In this document: piece by piece, positions 35,317 through 43,221 of the stretch
Numbering within the stretch: position 1 is the first letter of the stretch
How the letters are laid out: each line of letters starts with the position of its first letter
Assembly: GCA_947259505.1 (NCBI GenBank)
Contig: CAMYLT010000002.1
Location: 62,001-126,000, forward strand
DNA: 64,000 bases
Direction: 5' to 3'
DNA from: an uncultured Porticoccus sp.
Lineage (GTDB): Bacteria > Pseudomonadota > Gammaproteobacteria > Pseudomonadales > Porticoccaceae
Notes under the pieces: model-generated
The model's database searches: none
What the model was told of the DNA's origin: nothing
The model's input: the letters and a program-made list of their open reading frames with translations, nothing else
Made by a program: the position numbers and the translations under genes

Positions 35317-36416
35317 ATGTTTTCATCCACGCAGTGCACCCCTATTTCATGCTCCAGGGTTCTTCCCGTTCCGCCAAGGCGACAGTGGAGAACTCCTACA
35401 TCTATTCCACGAGACATAAATGCAGCACGCAATTGCGCCAACTGTTCCTCAATAAACATATGTGTCCTGGCGGCAGCGGCATACATAACTACAGACACTT
35501 TATCTCCTCCAAAGTACAACTCTGCTTCGACCACGCCCAACTTTGGCATATCAACGCTCAACCACACCTTCCAGCTAGCTCGTAGTTCATCCTCGCTTCG
35601 CGTGTTGTGCTGGTCAATCGCGACAAACAGACTTCGAACATCGTCACCCACTATAACGGGAAGCTCAAAGACCCAGCTGAGCATACCTGACTCCCCCTGA
35701 AGTGAAGACCGATACTGACTGAGTGTGATGCGTGCCAATGCACCCTCAACAGACTTTTTAAAATTCTCTAGCTGCATATTCATTTCCAGCCCCAAGTCTT
35801 CACTTACAGACTGTTGCTGACGGAATACGGTATCACCTAACAACGTTAATAGTAGTTGTTTCAGATCAGCACCGTCTGCTTTCCCAAGTAGCAACGATGA
35901 ACCGCCCCTGGCCGCAAATAGACCCGAGAATTTAATAGCTTGTTTGAGTATTTCTGGATTCCCAAGGGCATCAAACTGGCGAACGACGGCCCGGAGCATA
36001 GCGAGATTTACGCCAGACACCGACGAAAACGCCAGAGAATTGACGCCTCGCTCAGGCGCTAACAATATTTTAAACGGCACTGCCACATCAGACTGCTGAA
36101 ACGGAAGATTTTTAAATGGTGTTGGCAACAACGTGCTTTTGAACTCAGATGCTGCCGTCGACTGTGGCAAAATCTTTAAGGTTGGTTGTGGAGACAGCTT
36201 GCTCACCTCAAGCATTAATTGCGCCCCCTTTTGCACAGGAATGTCTGCCGTAGCGGTAATTTGGTGGCCTGCGATCCTCAAGACCAGCGCTCCAGAAGGC
36301 GCCTTATCAGTGACGAGGGCCTGTAAAACCTGGCCTACCCGCCACGATTTTAACCACAAGCCAAAGTTCTTTTGGTCGACCCGTGTCGATGTCAGTGTTA
36401 ACTGCAGTTCATCCAT
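35313..36416 (-). CDS. FliK-like protein (second hook-length-control-type protein)
   Basis: A 367-residue protein with a C-terminal domain (about 240-345; ELPVIVGDDVRSLFVAIDQH, WKVWLSVDMPKLGVVEAELYFGGDKVSVVMYA as two pieces) like the FliK C-terminal domain that contacts FlhB. The N-terminal part has a small beta region (VGQVLQALVTDKAPSGALVL). It pairs by a four-base overlap with the FlhB-tail protein, which is consistent with a FliK-FlhB type interaction. The main fliK lies in the large flagellar cluster, so this is a paralogue of unknown role. No clear ribosome site precedes ATG 36416. Confidence 0.75.
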   Translation of the reverse strand: MDELQLTLTSTRVDQKNFGLWLKSWRVGQVLQALVTDKAPSGALVLRIAGHQITATADIPVQKGAQLMLEVSKLSPQPTLKILPQSTAASEFKSTLLPTPFKNLPFQQSDVAVPFKILLAPERGVNSLAFSSVSGVNLAMLRAVVRQFDALGNPEILKQAIKFSGLFAARGGSSLLLGKADGADLKQLLLTLLGDTVFRQQQSVSEDLGLEMNMQLENFKKSVEGALARITLSQYRSSLQGESGMLSWVFELPVIVGDDVRSLFVAIDQHNTRSEDELRASWKVWLSVDMPKLGVVEAELYFGGDKVSVVMYAAAARTHMFIEEQLAQLRAAFMSRGIDVGVLHCRLGGTGRTLEHEIGVHCVDENI

Positions 36417-36427
36417 TAGTGAATCAT

Positions 36428-36443
36428 CGGCATATTTCGTGCA
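36428..36443 (+). promoter_or_regulatory. Candidate sigma-54 promoter of the SPOR gene
   Basis: CGGCATATTTCGTGCA has GG (36429-36430) and GC (36441-36442) exactly 12 bases apart, the -24/-12 spacing, with GGCAT and TGCA around them. Transcription would start near 36454, 23 bases before the ATG. FleQ control is inference. Confidence 0.5.
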
Positions 36444-36476
36444 TAACTTGAGAATAGCGTTTACGGTAACAAAAAC

Positions 36477-37250
36477 ATGACGGAAAAAGATTTAAATCTC
36501 AAGCTTAATCAAGGCTGGACGAGAACTAGCCTGCATGAAACCCCCAAGGGAAATACGAACCACGAAGTTATCAAACCGTTAGAGGACGTTTCGGCCAACC
36601 GTCCTACGCCAGAAAACAGTTTCTCGGCGACACCGTCTCTCCGGCCCAGGTTCACAAATCACCCTTGGATGCTACCGACATTGTTAGCCAGCAACTTGCT
36701 GCTTATCCTGACAGGAATCGTTTATCTACTGAATAATCACCAGCCAAATCAGGAACTGATAGCAGCAAAACCTATCAACTCACAATTGGTCCCAAATCGA
36801 ATACTCGACAATATCCAGGTCAGCCAACAACGAACAGAACAGAAAGCCCTCGACCTGGCTAATCAGGTTGACCAGCTGGAGCTGCAGCTTCTGGATCAGC
36901 AGAAGCTCAACGCAGATGCAATAAATAATGTCCATGAGCAATTATCCAGTCTTGTCACTTCCATGAAAAAAGCCGTGGCCACGAAAAAAGACCTCATCAA
37001 GACAAAGCCCGTAGAGCGATGGTCGGTTAATCTGGGTACATTCTCTTCGAGAGAGGCCGCTGCAAAACTTCAACAACAGGTTTTAGCTAACGGATACAGT
37101 GCCGAAATCAATGAGACCCTTCTGGAAAGCAAAAAAGCCTATCGTGTACAACTCCAAGGTTTTAAAAATAGATCCTCAGCCGAAGAAACGGCCCACAGTA
37201 TCATGGAAAAAACCAACCTCAATGGCTTATGGGTTTCGAAAAGCAGTTAA
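36477..37250 (+). CDS. SPOR-domain membrane protein
   Basis: A 257-residue protein: cytoplasmic N-terminus (1-64), one membrane helix (65-86, MLPTLLASNLLLILTGIVYL), a periplasmic coiled coil (about 105-160) and a C-terminal SPOR domain (182-255, RWSVNLGTFSSREAAAKLQQ at its start). SPOR domains bind denuded glycan strands of peptidoglycan. Lying between a FliK-like gene and pomAB, with a candidate sigma-54 promoter, it may help anchor or position motility components in the cell wall; this is inference. pomA follows after 131 bases. Confidence 0.85.
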   Translation: MTEKDLNLKLNQGWTRTSLHETPKGNTNHEVIKPLEDVSANRPTPENSFSATPSLRPRFTNHPWMLPTLLASNLLLILTGIVYLLNNHQPNQELIAAKPINSQLVPNRILDNIQVSQQRTEQKALDLANQVDQLELQLLDQQKLNADAINNVHEQLSSLVTSMKKAVATKKDLIKTKPVERWSVNLGTFSSREAAAKLQQQVLANGYSAEINETLLESKKAYRVQLQGFKNRSSAEETAHSIMEKTNLNGLWVSKSS

Positions 37251-37381
37251 AAGAAAACAACGCCGTGGGGAATTGCCACATCAGGTCAACGAAAGTCCGT
37301 TTATTCTTTACACCCAATGGCTCTAACACGAAAATGGCGCCTTTAGATTTACCGCACGCAGGACAATAAAGAGGAAAAGTT

Positions 37382-38164
37382 ATGGATTTGGCAACACTTT
37401 TGGGCTTGCTTGGCGCTATGGGCATTGTCATGGCAGCCATTTTGACGGGAGGCTCCGTTCTGGTGTTTGTCAACATCCCTTCGATTCTTATCGTTCTGGG
37501 CGGGACATTCATGGTCGTCATGGTGAAATTTTCCCTGAAACAGTTTTTTGGCGCCTTTAAAGTCGCTCTAAGAGCTTTCTTCTACAAAACAGACCAGCCC
37601 GAAGACATCATCACTAAAATCGTCGAGCTAGCACAAATCGCCAGAAAGGAAGGCACTCTGGCACTGGAGAACCAGGAAATTGAAAATACCTATCTCAACC
37701 AGGGCATACAAATGCTCATAGATGGTACAGACCGCACCGTCATCAGTACGGTGATGAAAAAAGAAATGGTAGAAAGCATCGACCGCCATAAATGGGGGGC
37801 CAAAGTTTTTTCAGCCACCGGAGATGTGGCACCGGCAATGGGCATGATCGGTACACTGATCGGACTTGTTCAGATGTTATCGGCCATGGATGATCCGAAA
37901 TCTATTGGCCCCGCCATGGCAGTGGCACTGCTCACTACCTTGTACGGTGCCATGCTAGCAAACATGGTAGCCCTGCCCATTGCAGACAAACTCAGCCTCA
38001 GAAAATCAGAAGAGGGACGAATAAAAGCCATCTGTATTGATGGTGTTCTGGCTATTCAGGAAGGCCAGAACCCGAGAATTATCGAGGCAATGCTTAAAGC
38101 CTACTTGGAGCCGAAAAAAAGGAATGCCGATAACGGAGAAGGCTCTTCTGCAGAGGCGGCGTAA
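37382..38164 (+). CDS. pomA: Flagellar motor stator protein PomA (MotA family)
   Basis: A 260-residue inner-membrane protein with four helices; with PomB it forms the ion channel that turns the flagellum. PAMGMIGTLIGLVQML (near 155-170) is the helix 3 signature, and the cytoplasmic loop carries charged residues (R and E around 85-120) that contact FliG. The sequence resembles the sodium-type PomA more than MotA, though ion choice cannot be proven. AAAGAGGAAAAG precedes the ATG. It abuts pomB directly. Confidence 0.93.
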   Translation: MDLATLLGLLGAMGIVMAAILTGGSVLVFVNIPSILIVLGGTFMVVMVKFSLKQFFGAFKVALRAFFYKTDQPEDIITKIVELAQIARKEGTLALENQEIENTYLNQGIQMLIDGTDRTVISTVMKKEMVESIDRHKWGAKVFSATGDVAPAMGMIGTLIGLVQMLSAMDDPKSIGPAMAVALLTTLYGAMLANMVALPIADKLSLRKSEEGRIKAICIDGVLAIQEGQNPRIIEAMLKAYLEPKKRNADNGEGSSAEAA

Positions 38165-39139
38165 ATGATCGAATTCGAGGAAGATGAGGCGCCCCAGGGG
38201 GCACCAGCATGGATGGCAACATTTGCCGACCTGATGTCACTACTGATGTGCTTTTTCGTCTTACTGTTGTCATTTTCAGAAATGGATGTTCAAAAATACA
38301 AACAGATAGCAGGTTCCATGAAAAATGCCTTCGGCGTCCAGAACCAGGTGAAGGTTCAGGATATCCCCAAAGGCACGAGTATTATTGCTCAGGAATTCAG
38401 CCCCGGCCGTACTCAGCCGACCCAAATAAAAACGGTCAATCAATTCACGACCGAAACCACCAAACAATCACTGCGCGTTGGCAACCCCGACTCGCCAGAT
38501 ACTGATATCAAGAACCTGAATGAGCAGCAAACCAAGCAGTTACTCGAGGAAAAACTAAAGACGCTTATCGCCGAAACACAGACAGATGCAGATAAGCTTA
38601 AAGAGGTACTTAAAAGCGAAATTGATGGCGGTAAAATTGACATTGAAACCAATAGCAGAGCCATCACCATACGCATTCGGGAAAAAGGCTCTTTCCCCTC
38701 TGGATCAGCCACCCTGCATCCGGATTTTATTCCGGTTATGGGCAGTCTGCGCAATGCGCTCAAAGATATTAAGGGCAAAATCGCTGTTGAAGGTCACACC
38801 GACGACATTCCCATTTCCAGTGGCAAGTTTCACTCAAACTGGGATTTATCCGCCTCCAGAGCACTTTCAGTTACCCATGCGCTCACCCAGGATGCCGTTC
38901 TCGATAATCACCGCTTCATGGTGGTCGGACGGGCAGATACCCTGCCCTTCAAAGACAATACCTCCCCACAGAACCGCGCTCAGAACCGTCGTGTTGAAAT
39001 TGTGATTCGCCAGGGGCTTGATGAGGCAACCGCAGCCAGTATCAGGGATATTCAAAAATCCAATTCGGACGTACTGAACACGCTCAATCTCGATAATGCG
39101 GTGACACCAGAAGAACCGACATCGTTGCCACAGGATTGA
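38165..39139 (+). CDS. pomB: Flagellar motor stator protein PomB (MotB family)
   Basis: A 324-residue partner of PomA with one membrane helix (about 17-38) carrying the ion-binding D22 in ATFADLMSLLMCFFVLLLSF, a long linker and a C-terminal OmpA-like peptidoglycan-binding domain (about 190-300, VEGHTDDIPISSGKFHSNWD and NRRVEIVI). The start codon follows the pomA stop with no gap. Linker length (about 130 residues) is long, as in sodium-type PomB. Confidence 0.93.
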   Translation: MIEFEEDEAPQGAPAWMATFADLMSLLMCFFVLLLSFSEMDVQKYKQIAGSMKNAFGVQNQVKVQDIPKGTSIIAQEFSPGRTQPTQIKTVNQFTTETTKQSLRVGNPDSPDTDIKNLNEQQTKQLLEEKLKTLIAETQTDADKLKEVLKSEIDGGKIDIETNSRAITIRIREKGSFPSGSATLHPDFIPVMGSLRNALKDIKGKIAVEGHTDDIPISSGKFHSNWDLSASRALSVTHALTQDAVLDNHRFMVVGRADTLPFKDNTSPQNRAQNRRVEIVIRQGLDEATAASIRDIQKSNSDVLNTLNLDNAVTPEEPTSLPQD

Positions 39140-39143
39140 CACA

Positions 39144-39716
39144 ATGAACTTTTCACCAGACCGTAGAAACTATTACCGGATTAACGATCACGTCGGACTC
39201 AGTTACAGCGTACTCAACGGCACAGATACGAAACCCCAGACACATGGCGAACATCCGCAAATCCTGCTGGCGACACTGCTGTCTGAAATTGATAGGGAGT
39301 TCAATCAGGTCACCAATCTGCTTTGGCAAGAAAACCCACTGCAGGCAAAAGCCCTGGGACTACTGAACAAGAAACTGAGTTTGGTAACTGAAGCGTTCAC
39401 CAACAAAAATGGTGTGAGTGCGGACAGATTTGAGGAAGTCCAAGTAAATATCAGCGGAAGCGGAATGGCATTTGACAGCCCAATCCGCCTGGAAAAAGGG
39501 ATACGCCTGCTGTTATCACTCACGTTAAAGCCGTCAAATTCGCTGATCAAGCTACACGCCTTTGTCGTCGATTGCTCAGCAATCGATTATGCCTCAAAGG
39601 AAATGTTCCGTATCCGAGTACAATTTGACGATAGCGAGACTGCCCAAGAAGAAATGATTCAACACATTGTGCAACGACAGTGGTCCATGACAAGAAGCAC
39701 TGATCAAGGAGATTAG
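39144..39716 (+). CDS. PilZ-domain protein, candidate cyclic-di-GMP effector of the stator
   Basis: A 190-residue soluble protein. The N-terminal DRRNYYRI (R7/R8 to R12) gives the RxxxR cyclic-di-GMP-binding motif, and NISGSGM near residue 103 the second motif ([D/N]xSxxG); between them sits a helical insertion of about 70 residues. It starts four bases after pomB, so it is in the stator operon. By analogy with YcgR and related PilZ brakes it may tune stator function when cyclic-di-GMP rises; that is inference. Confidence 0.82.
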   Translation: MNFSPDRRNYYRINDHVGLSYSVLNGTDTKPQTHGEHPQILLATLLSEIDREFNQVTNLLWQENPLQAKALGLLNKKLSLVTEAFTNKNGVSADRFEEVQVNISGSGMAFDSPIRLEKGIRLLLSLTLKPSNSLIKLHAFVVDCSAIDYASKEMFRIRVQFDDSETAQEEMIQHIVQRQWSMTRSTDQGD

Positions 39717-39736
39717 CCTTCGCTTAGCATTTGTCA

Positions 39737-39922
39737 TCAACACTGCTCATCAATGTTGCTACCCTTCCGCATCTTTTTTCTGCCTGAACGACCGACAGAA
39801 TCTTCGGACTGCAGCTGAGCCTGCTCTGGATCATTGCGCTTTTTTTCACCCGTTGTTGCCACCGAGCGATTTTTAGGAACCTGCCTAACCTTACCGAGAC
39901 GCAAGGGATCTATTCTATCCAT
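39737..39922 (-). CDS. Small basic protein downstream of motD, unknown function
   Basis: A 61-residue, very polar product (DPLRLGKVRQVPKNRS near the start, RKKMRKGSNIDEQC at the end) with no hydrophobic stretch. It is 44 bases after motD on the same strand; GGGAG lies eight bases before the ATG, and GAGGAG directly against it. Similar short charged frames follow motility genes in related bacteria as far as I recall, but no family name is offered. It could also be a chance frame. Confidence 0.45.
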   Translation of the reverse strand: MDRIDPLRLGKVRQVPKNRSVATTGEKKRNDPEQAQLQSEDSVGRSGRKKMRKGSNIDEQC

Positions 39923-39966
39923 CTCCTCAACTCCCTATCACTCAAATTCCACACAGTAAAAATAGG

Positions 39967-40866
39967 CTAGGTATTTTCCTTGAGCAATTCAAAATCATAC
40001 ACACGTTGATCCTGACGATTTTCCATAGTCGCCACAATGACCACGACAACCCTGCGATTTTTTGCACGACCACCTTCCGTCATATTTTCCGCAATAGGGT
40101 GAAATTCAGCATGACCAATGGCGGCCATTCGATCAGGGTTAACACCACTTTGTTCGAACAGGCGAACCACCGCAGCAGCCCGAGCGGAGGACAATTCCCA
40201 GTTTGATGGATAAATCACGGTGTTAATCGGTTGGTTGTCAGTGAAGCCTTCAACATGAATCCGGTTGGGCACACCGACAAATATTTTTGCCAGTTTGTCT
40301 AGCGCAACAATCGCATCGGGCACCAGGTCACTACCCCCGCTGGGAAACAATAAACTGGATTTAATTTCCACTTCCAGCCAGAACTTATTGCGCTTGATAT
40401 TGACGATGCCGTCATTGATAAGATCATCAAGCTGCTCCTCAACATGGCCGGCAATCTCATTGATCTCTGCCTCAGCCTTGTTAAAAGCCTGGTGGGTAGC
40501 AATGTCTTCAGGTGTCCACTCGATAATGTCTTTATCTGAGGTTTCTTTACTGCTGTTTTCCTGCTGAACTGAGGGAAGCATTGGAGTAATGATTGGCATG
40601 GGCCGCTCAGACACATCATTTATCTGATCGGGCATCATCAGTGGTGAGCGCACCAGCTCGCCGATCTGAATCGGCTCCAGAGACGATGTTGGATTGCGAA
40701 ATGCGGAGACCATAGAATCAGAAAGCACCCGATACTTTCCCTCGTTAACAGAAGAAATCGAATACATAACGACAAAAAAAGCGAACAGCAAGGTAATAAA
40801 ATCAGCGTAGGAGACCAGCCAACGTTCGTGGTTTTCGTGTTCCTCGTGGAGTGATTTGCGTCCCAT
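39967..40866 (-). CDS. motD: Flagellar motor stator protein MotD (MotB family)
   Basis: A 299-residue MotB-type protein: membrane helix with ion-binding D22 in WLVSYADFITLLFAFFVVMY, linker, and a C-terminal OmpA-like domain (about 180-285, VEGFTDNQPINTVIYPSNWE). Sequence type (SYADF, MGRKSLHEEHENHERW start) is that of the MotCD stator of Pseudomonas, the set needed for swarming and high-load rotation there. It is four bases after motC. Confidence 0.93.
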   Translation of the reverse strand: MGRKSLHEEHENHERWLVSYADFITLLFAFFVVMYSISSVNEGKYRVLSDSMVSAFRNPTSSLEPIQIGELVRSPLMMPDQINDVSERPMPIITPMLPSVQQENSSKETSDKDIIEWTPEDIATHQAFNKAEAEINEIAGHVEEQLDDLINDGIVNIKRNKFWLEVEIKSSLLFPSGGSDLVPDAIVALDKLAKIFVGVPNRIHVEGFTDNQPINTVIYPSNWELSSARAAAVVRLFEQSGVNPDRMAAIGHAEFHPIAENMTEGGRAKNRRVVVVIVATMENRQDQRVYDFELLKENT

Positions 40867-40870
40867 AATG

Positions 40871-41632
40871 CTAGGTTAAATAGCCTTCGAGCTTGCTCTC
40901 GAGGGAGCGCGGATTTTCCCCTTCAGCAATAGCTACCAGGCCATCCACGAGCATCTCGCGGTAGTGAGTGAGATCACTCACCAGTGTTTTTAGTTTATTT
41001 GACATGGGCAAGAAGAGAAAATTGGCCAAACCCACACCATAAATTGTAGCGACGAAAGCGACAGCAATTCCTGGTCCAAGTGCAGAGGGATCAGCCAGAT
41101 TATTCATGACGTGAATCAATCCCATCACAGCACCAATAATGCCAATGGTGGGTGAGTAACCACCCATAGCCTCATAGACTTTGGCGCTGTGCATTTCGTT
41201 GGCGGCATAGCTATCGATTTCAACTTCCAGAATCTTGCGAATATCCTCTGGTTCAGCGCCATCAACCAGCAACATCAATCCTTTTTTAATAAATTTATCC
41301 TTTTCCTGCTCAGCAACATTCTGTAGTCCCAGCAAGCCCTCCTTTCGGACAATTCTGCTCCACTCAACAATTTTCTTGAGGCTTTCAGGACGTTCCGTAG
41401 CCGGCGGCAAAAAAACCCATCGAAAACGCGTGAGGGCATGGAGAAAAATCTTTAACGGCGTCTGCACCATAGTGGCACCCAAGGTACCACCAAAGACGAT
41501 AATAAATGCTGTCAACTGAATCAGAGAATCAGTATGGCCCCCTTCAAGCAGATTGCCTCCCACCACAGCCAACAGGGACAGGGTAATGCCAACCAAGGAG
41601 AGAATGTCGACAGACTGACGTTTACTTGCCAT
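40871..41632 (-). CDS. motC: Flagellar motor stator protein MotC (MotA family)
   Basis: A 253-residue MotA-type protein with four predicted helices; GGYSPTIGIIGAVMGLIHVM near 150-170 is the helix 3 signature. Together with MotD it forms the second stator of this organism. It begins only 11 bases after fliA; in Pseudomonas the cheYZAB genes lie between these two, so the chemotaxis block is missing at this locus. Confidence 0.93.
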   Translation of the reverse strand: MASKRQSVDILSLVGITLSLLAVVGGNLLEGGHTDSLIQLTAFIIVFGGTLGATMVQTPLKIFLHALTRFRWVFLPPATERPESLKKIVEWSRIVRKEGLLGLQNVAEQEKDKFIKKGLMLLVDGAEPEDIRKILEVEIDSYAANEMHSAKVYEAMGGYSPTIGIIGAVMGLIHVMNNLADPSALGPGIAVAFVATIYGVGLANFLFLPMSNKLKTLVSDLTHYREMLVDGLVAIAEGENPRSLESKLEGYLT

Positions 41633-41643
41633 CGAATACGCCC

Positions 41644-42348
41644 CTATTTATCCCAGTCGCTTAACTTCGCACGAATTCTGGCTAGCGCCTGACCATGCAA
41701 CTGAGATACTCGTGATTCTGATACCCCTAATACAGCACCTATCTCCTTCAGGTTGAGTTCTTCACCGTAGTACAACGACATCATCAACTTTTCTTTCTCT
41801 GGCAACCCACCGATAGCTGCCGCCAAGGCAATTTTAAGTCCATCATCCTGAATATTCTGAAAAGGGTCGTCCCCTCCAGGGATCCCCTCTTCATCAAGAT
41901 CTTCCACCGATAACAGACGAGAACCGGCGAATCCTGATGTCATGTGTTGATACTCGGACAACGGCATTTCTAACTGAGCCGCGATTTCTGCATCGCTTGG
42001 CGAACGCCCCAAACGGCTTTCCAAAAATCTCACTGCATCCGAGGTGGCTTTGAGTTTCTGTTGCACGGAACGGGGTGCCCAACCACTTCGGCGCACCTCA
42101 TCCAACATTGCACCTTTGATCCGAATAGAGGCGTAAGTGGCAAAACTGGCACCCTGAGAGGGGTCATAACTCTCCCAAGACTGAGTCAAAGCAATCAGCC
42201 CAACCTGTAGCAGATCATCCAGTTCAATATGCGCGGGTAAACGGCCAACCAAGTGCAGTCCAATTTTTTTTACCACTGGCAAATAGCTCTGGACCGTAGT
42301 ATCCAGGGTTTCCCTCTGCACTTGGGCATAAGCCATGGCTTCATTCAC
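41644..42348 (-). CDS. fliA: RNA polymerase sigma-28 factor FliA
   Basis: A 234-residue sigma factor that directs late flagellar genes (flagellin, chemotaxis). Region 2 (HIELDDLLQVGLIALTQSWE near 40-60, and the FATYASIRIKGAMLDEVR core-binding/-10 region near 68-86) and region 4 (LNLKEIGAVLGVSESRVSQL near 198-217) are present. It follows fleN after two bases. The anti-sigma factor FlgM is not in the window. Confidence 0.96.
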   Translation of the reverse strand: MNEAMAYAQVQRETLDTTVQSYLPVVKKIGLHLVGRLPAHIELDDLLQVGLIALTQSWESYDPSQGASFATYASIRIKGAMLDEVRRSGWAPRSVQQKLKATSDAVRFLESRLGRSPSDAEIAAQLEMPLSEYQHMTSGFAGSRLLSVEDLDEEGIPGGDDPFQNIQDDGLKIALAAAIGGLPEKEKLMMSLYYGEELNLKEIGAVLGVSESRVSQLHGQALARIRAKLSDWDK

Positions 42349-42350
42349 GG

Positions 42351-43214
42351 TTAAATTTCCAGCTCCATAGAATGATGGTTCACCAAACGCTCCACGAAAA
42401 AACTCAAACCACCCAGATCACGGCTCCCGACAATGCCTTTATCGACAGCAGCAGCAAGCTTATTCAGCGCAATGGCCGACTGGCTGCGGGGGTATGCTTG
42501 AACAACTGGCGTTTGTTGCTGGACAGCACGACGCAAGTAATCATCTCTCGGTATGGCACCCAAAAATCCCAACTGCACATCGAGAAAACGGTCCGTCACC
42601 CGCAAGATCTTTTCGAATAATTGCCGTCCCTGAATCGCTCGATCGACCATATTGGCAACTACCTGGAAACGCTTTACACCACACTCGCGGTTGAGGACCT
42701 TGATAAGAGCATATGCATCAGTAATAGACGTTGGCTCATCACAGATGACGACCAGAATTTCCTGACAAGCCCGGGTAAACGTTAAAACACTGCTATCAAT
42801 ACCCGCCGAGGTATCAACGATCAGAGTGTCGATGGGAATCGTCAGCTCACTGAACGCCCGGATTATTCCGGCTTGTTGCTGAGGCAACAATGACGCCATA
42901 CTCGACACCCCGGAAGATGCCGGCACAACTCTGATCCCACCTGGCCCCTCCAGAAGGATTTCTTCCAGTGTGCGCTCACCCGAAAAAACATGTCGAATGT
43001 CATACTGGGGTTTCAGCCCCAGAGCAATGTCCACATTTGCCAAACCCAGATCGGCATCGAACAAAAGAACCGCTCGCTGACGGTTGGCAAGACTAACCGC
43101 CAGATTTACCGCGATATTGGTTTTTCCTACACCACCTTTGCCACTGGTTACGGCGATAACGTTGACCGGTGCATGTGCAGCAATTTGCTGCAAACCCTCT
43201 GCTTGATTCATCAT
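42351..43214 (-). CDS. fleN: Flagellar number regulator FleN/FlhG (MinD-like ATPase)
   Basis: A MinD/ParA-type ATPase of 287 residues that limits flagellar number; with ATP it binds FleQ and restrains its activity. The deviant Walker A VTSGKGGVGKTN lies near residue 20, the switch region DTSAGIDSSVL near 130, and a hydrophobic C-terminal helix may bind membrane. ATG 43214 (or the next ATG, 43211) lies just after the flhF stop; longer upstream extension would run into flhF. Order flhF-fleN-fliA is the standard one. Confidence 0.93.
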   Translation of the reverse strand: MMNQAEGLQQIAAHAPVNVIAVTSGKGGVGKTNIAVNLAVSLANRQRAVLLFDADLGLANVDIALGLKPQYDIRHVFSGERTLEEILLEGPGGIRVVPASSGVSSMASLLPQQQAGIIRAFSELTIPIDTLIVDTSAGIDSSVLTFTRACQEILVVICDEPTSITDAYALIKVLNRECGVKRFQVVANMVDRAIQGRQLFEKILRVTDRFLDVQLGFLGAIPRDDYLRRAVQQQTPVVQAYPRSQSAIALNKLAAAVDKGIVGSRDLGGLSFFVERLVNHHSMELEI

Positions 43215-43221
43215 CTGTTGG

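Noticed and set aside
36417..36460. Sigma-28-like promoter (TCAAG...GCCGATGA) on the minus strand for the FliK-like gene
   Set aside because: The start would fall almost on the ATG, leaving no leader, and the spacing is one base off; chance overlap with the plus-strand sigma-54-like site is likely.
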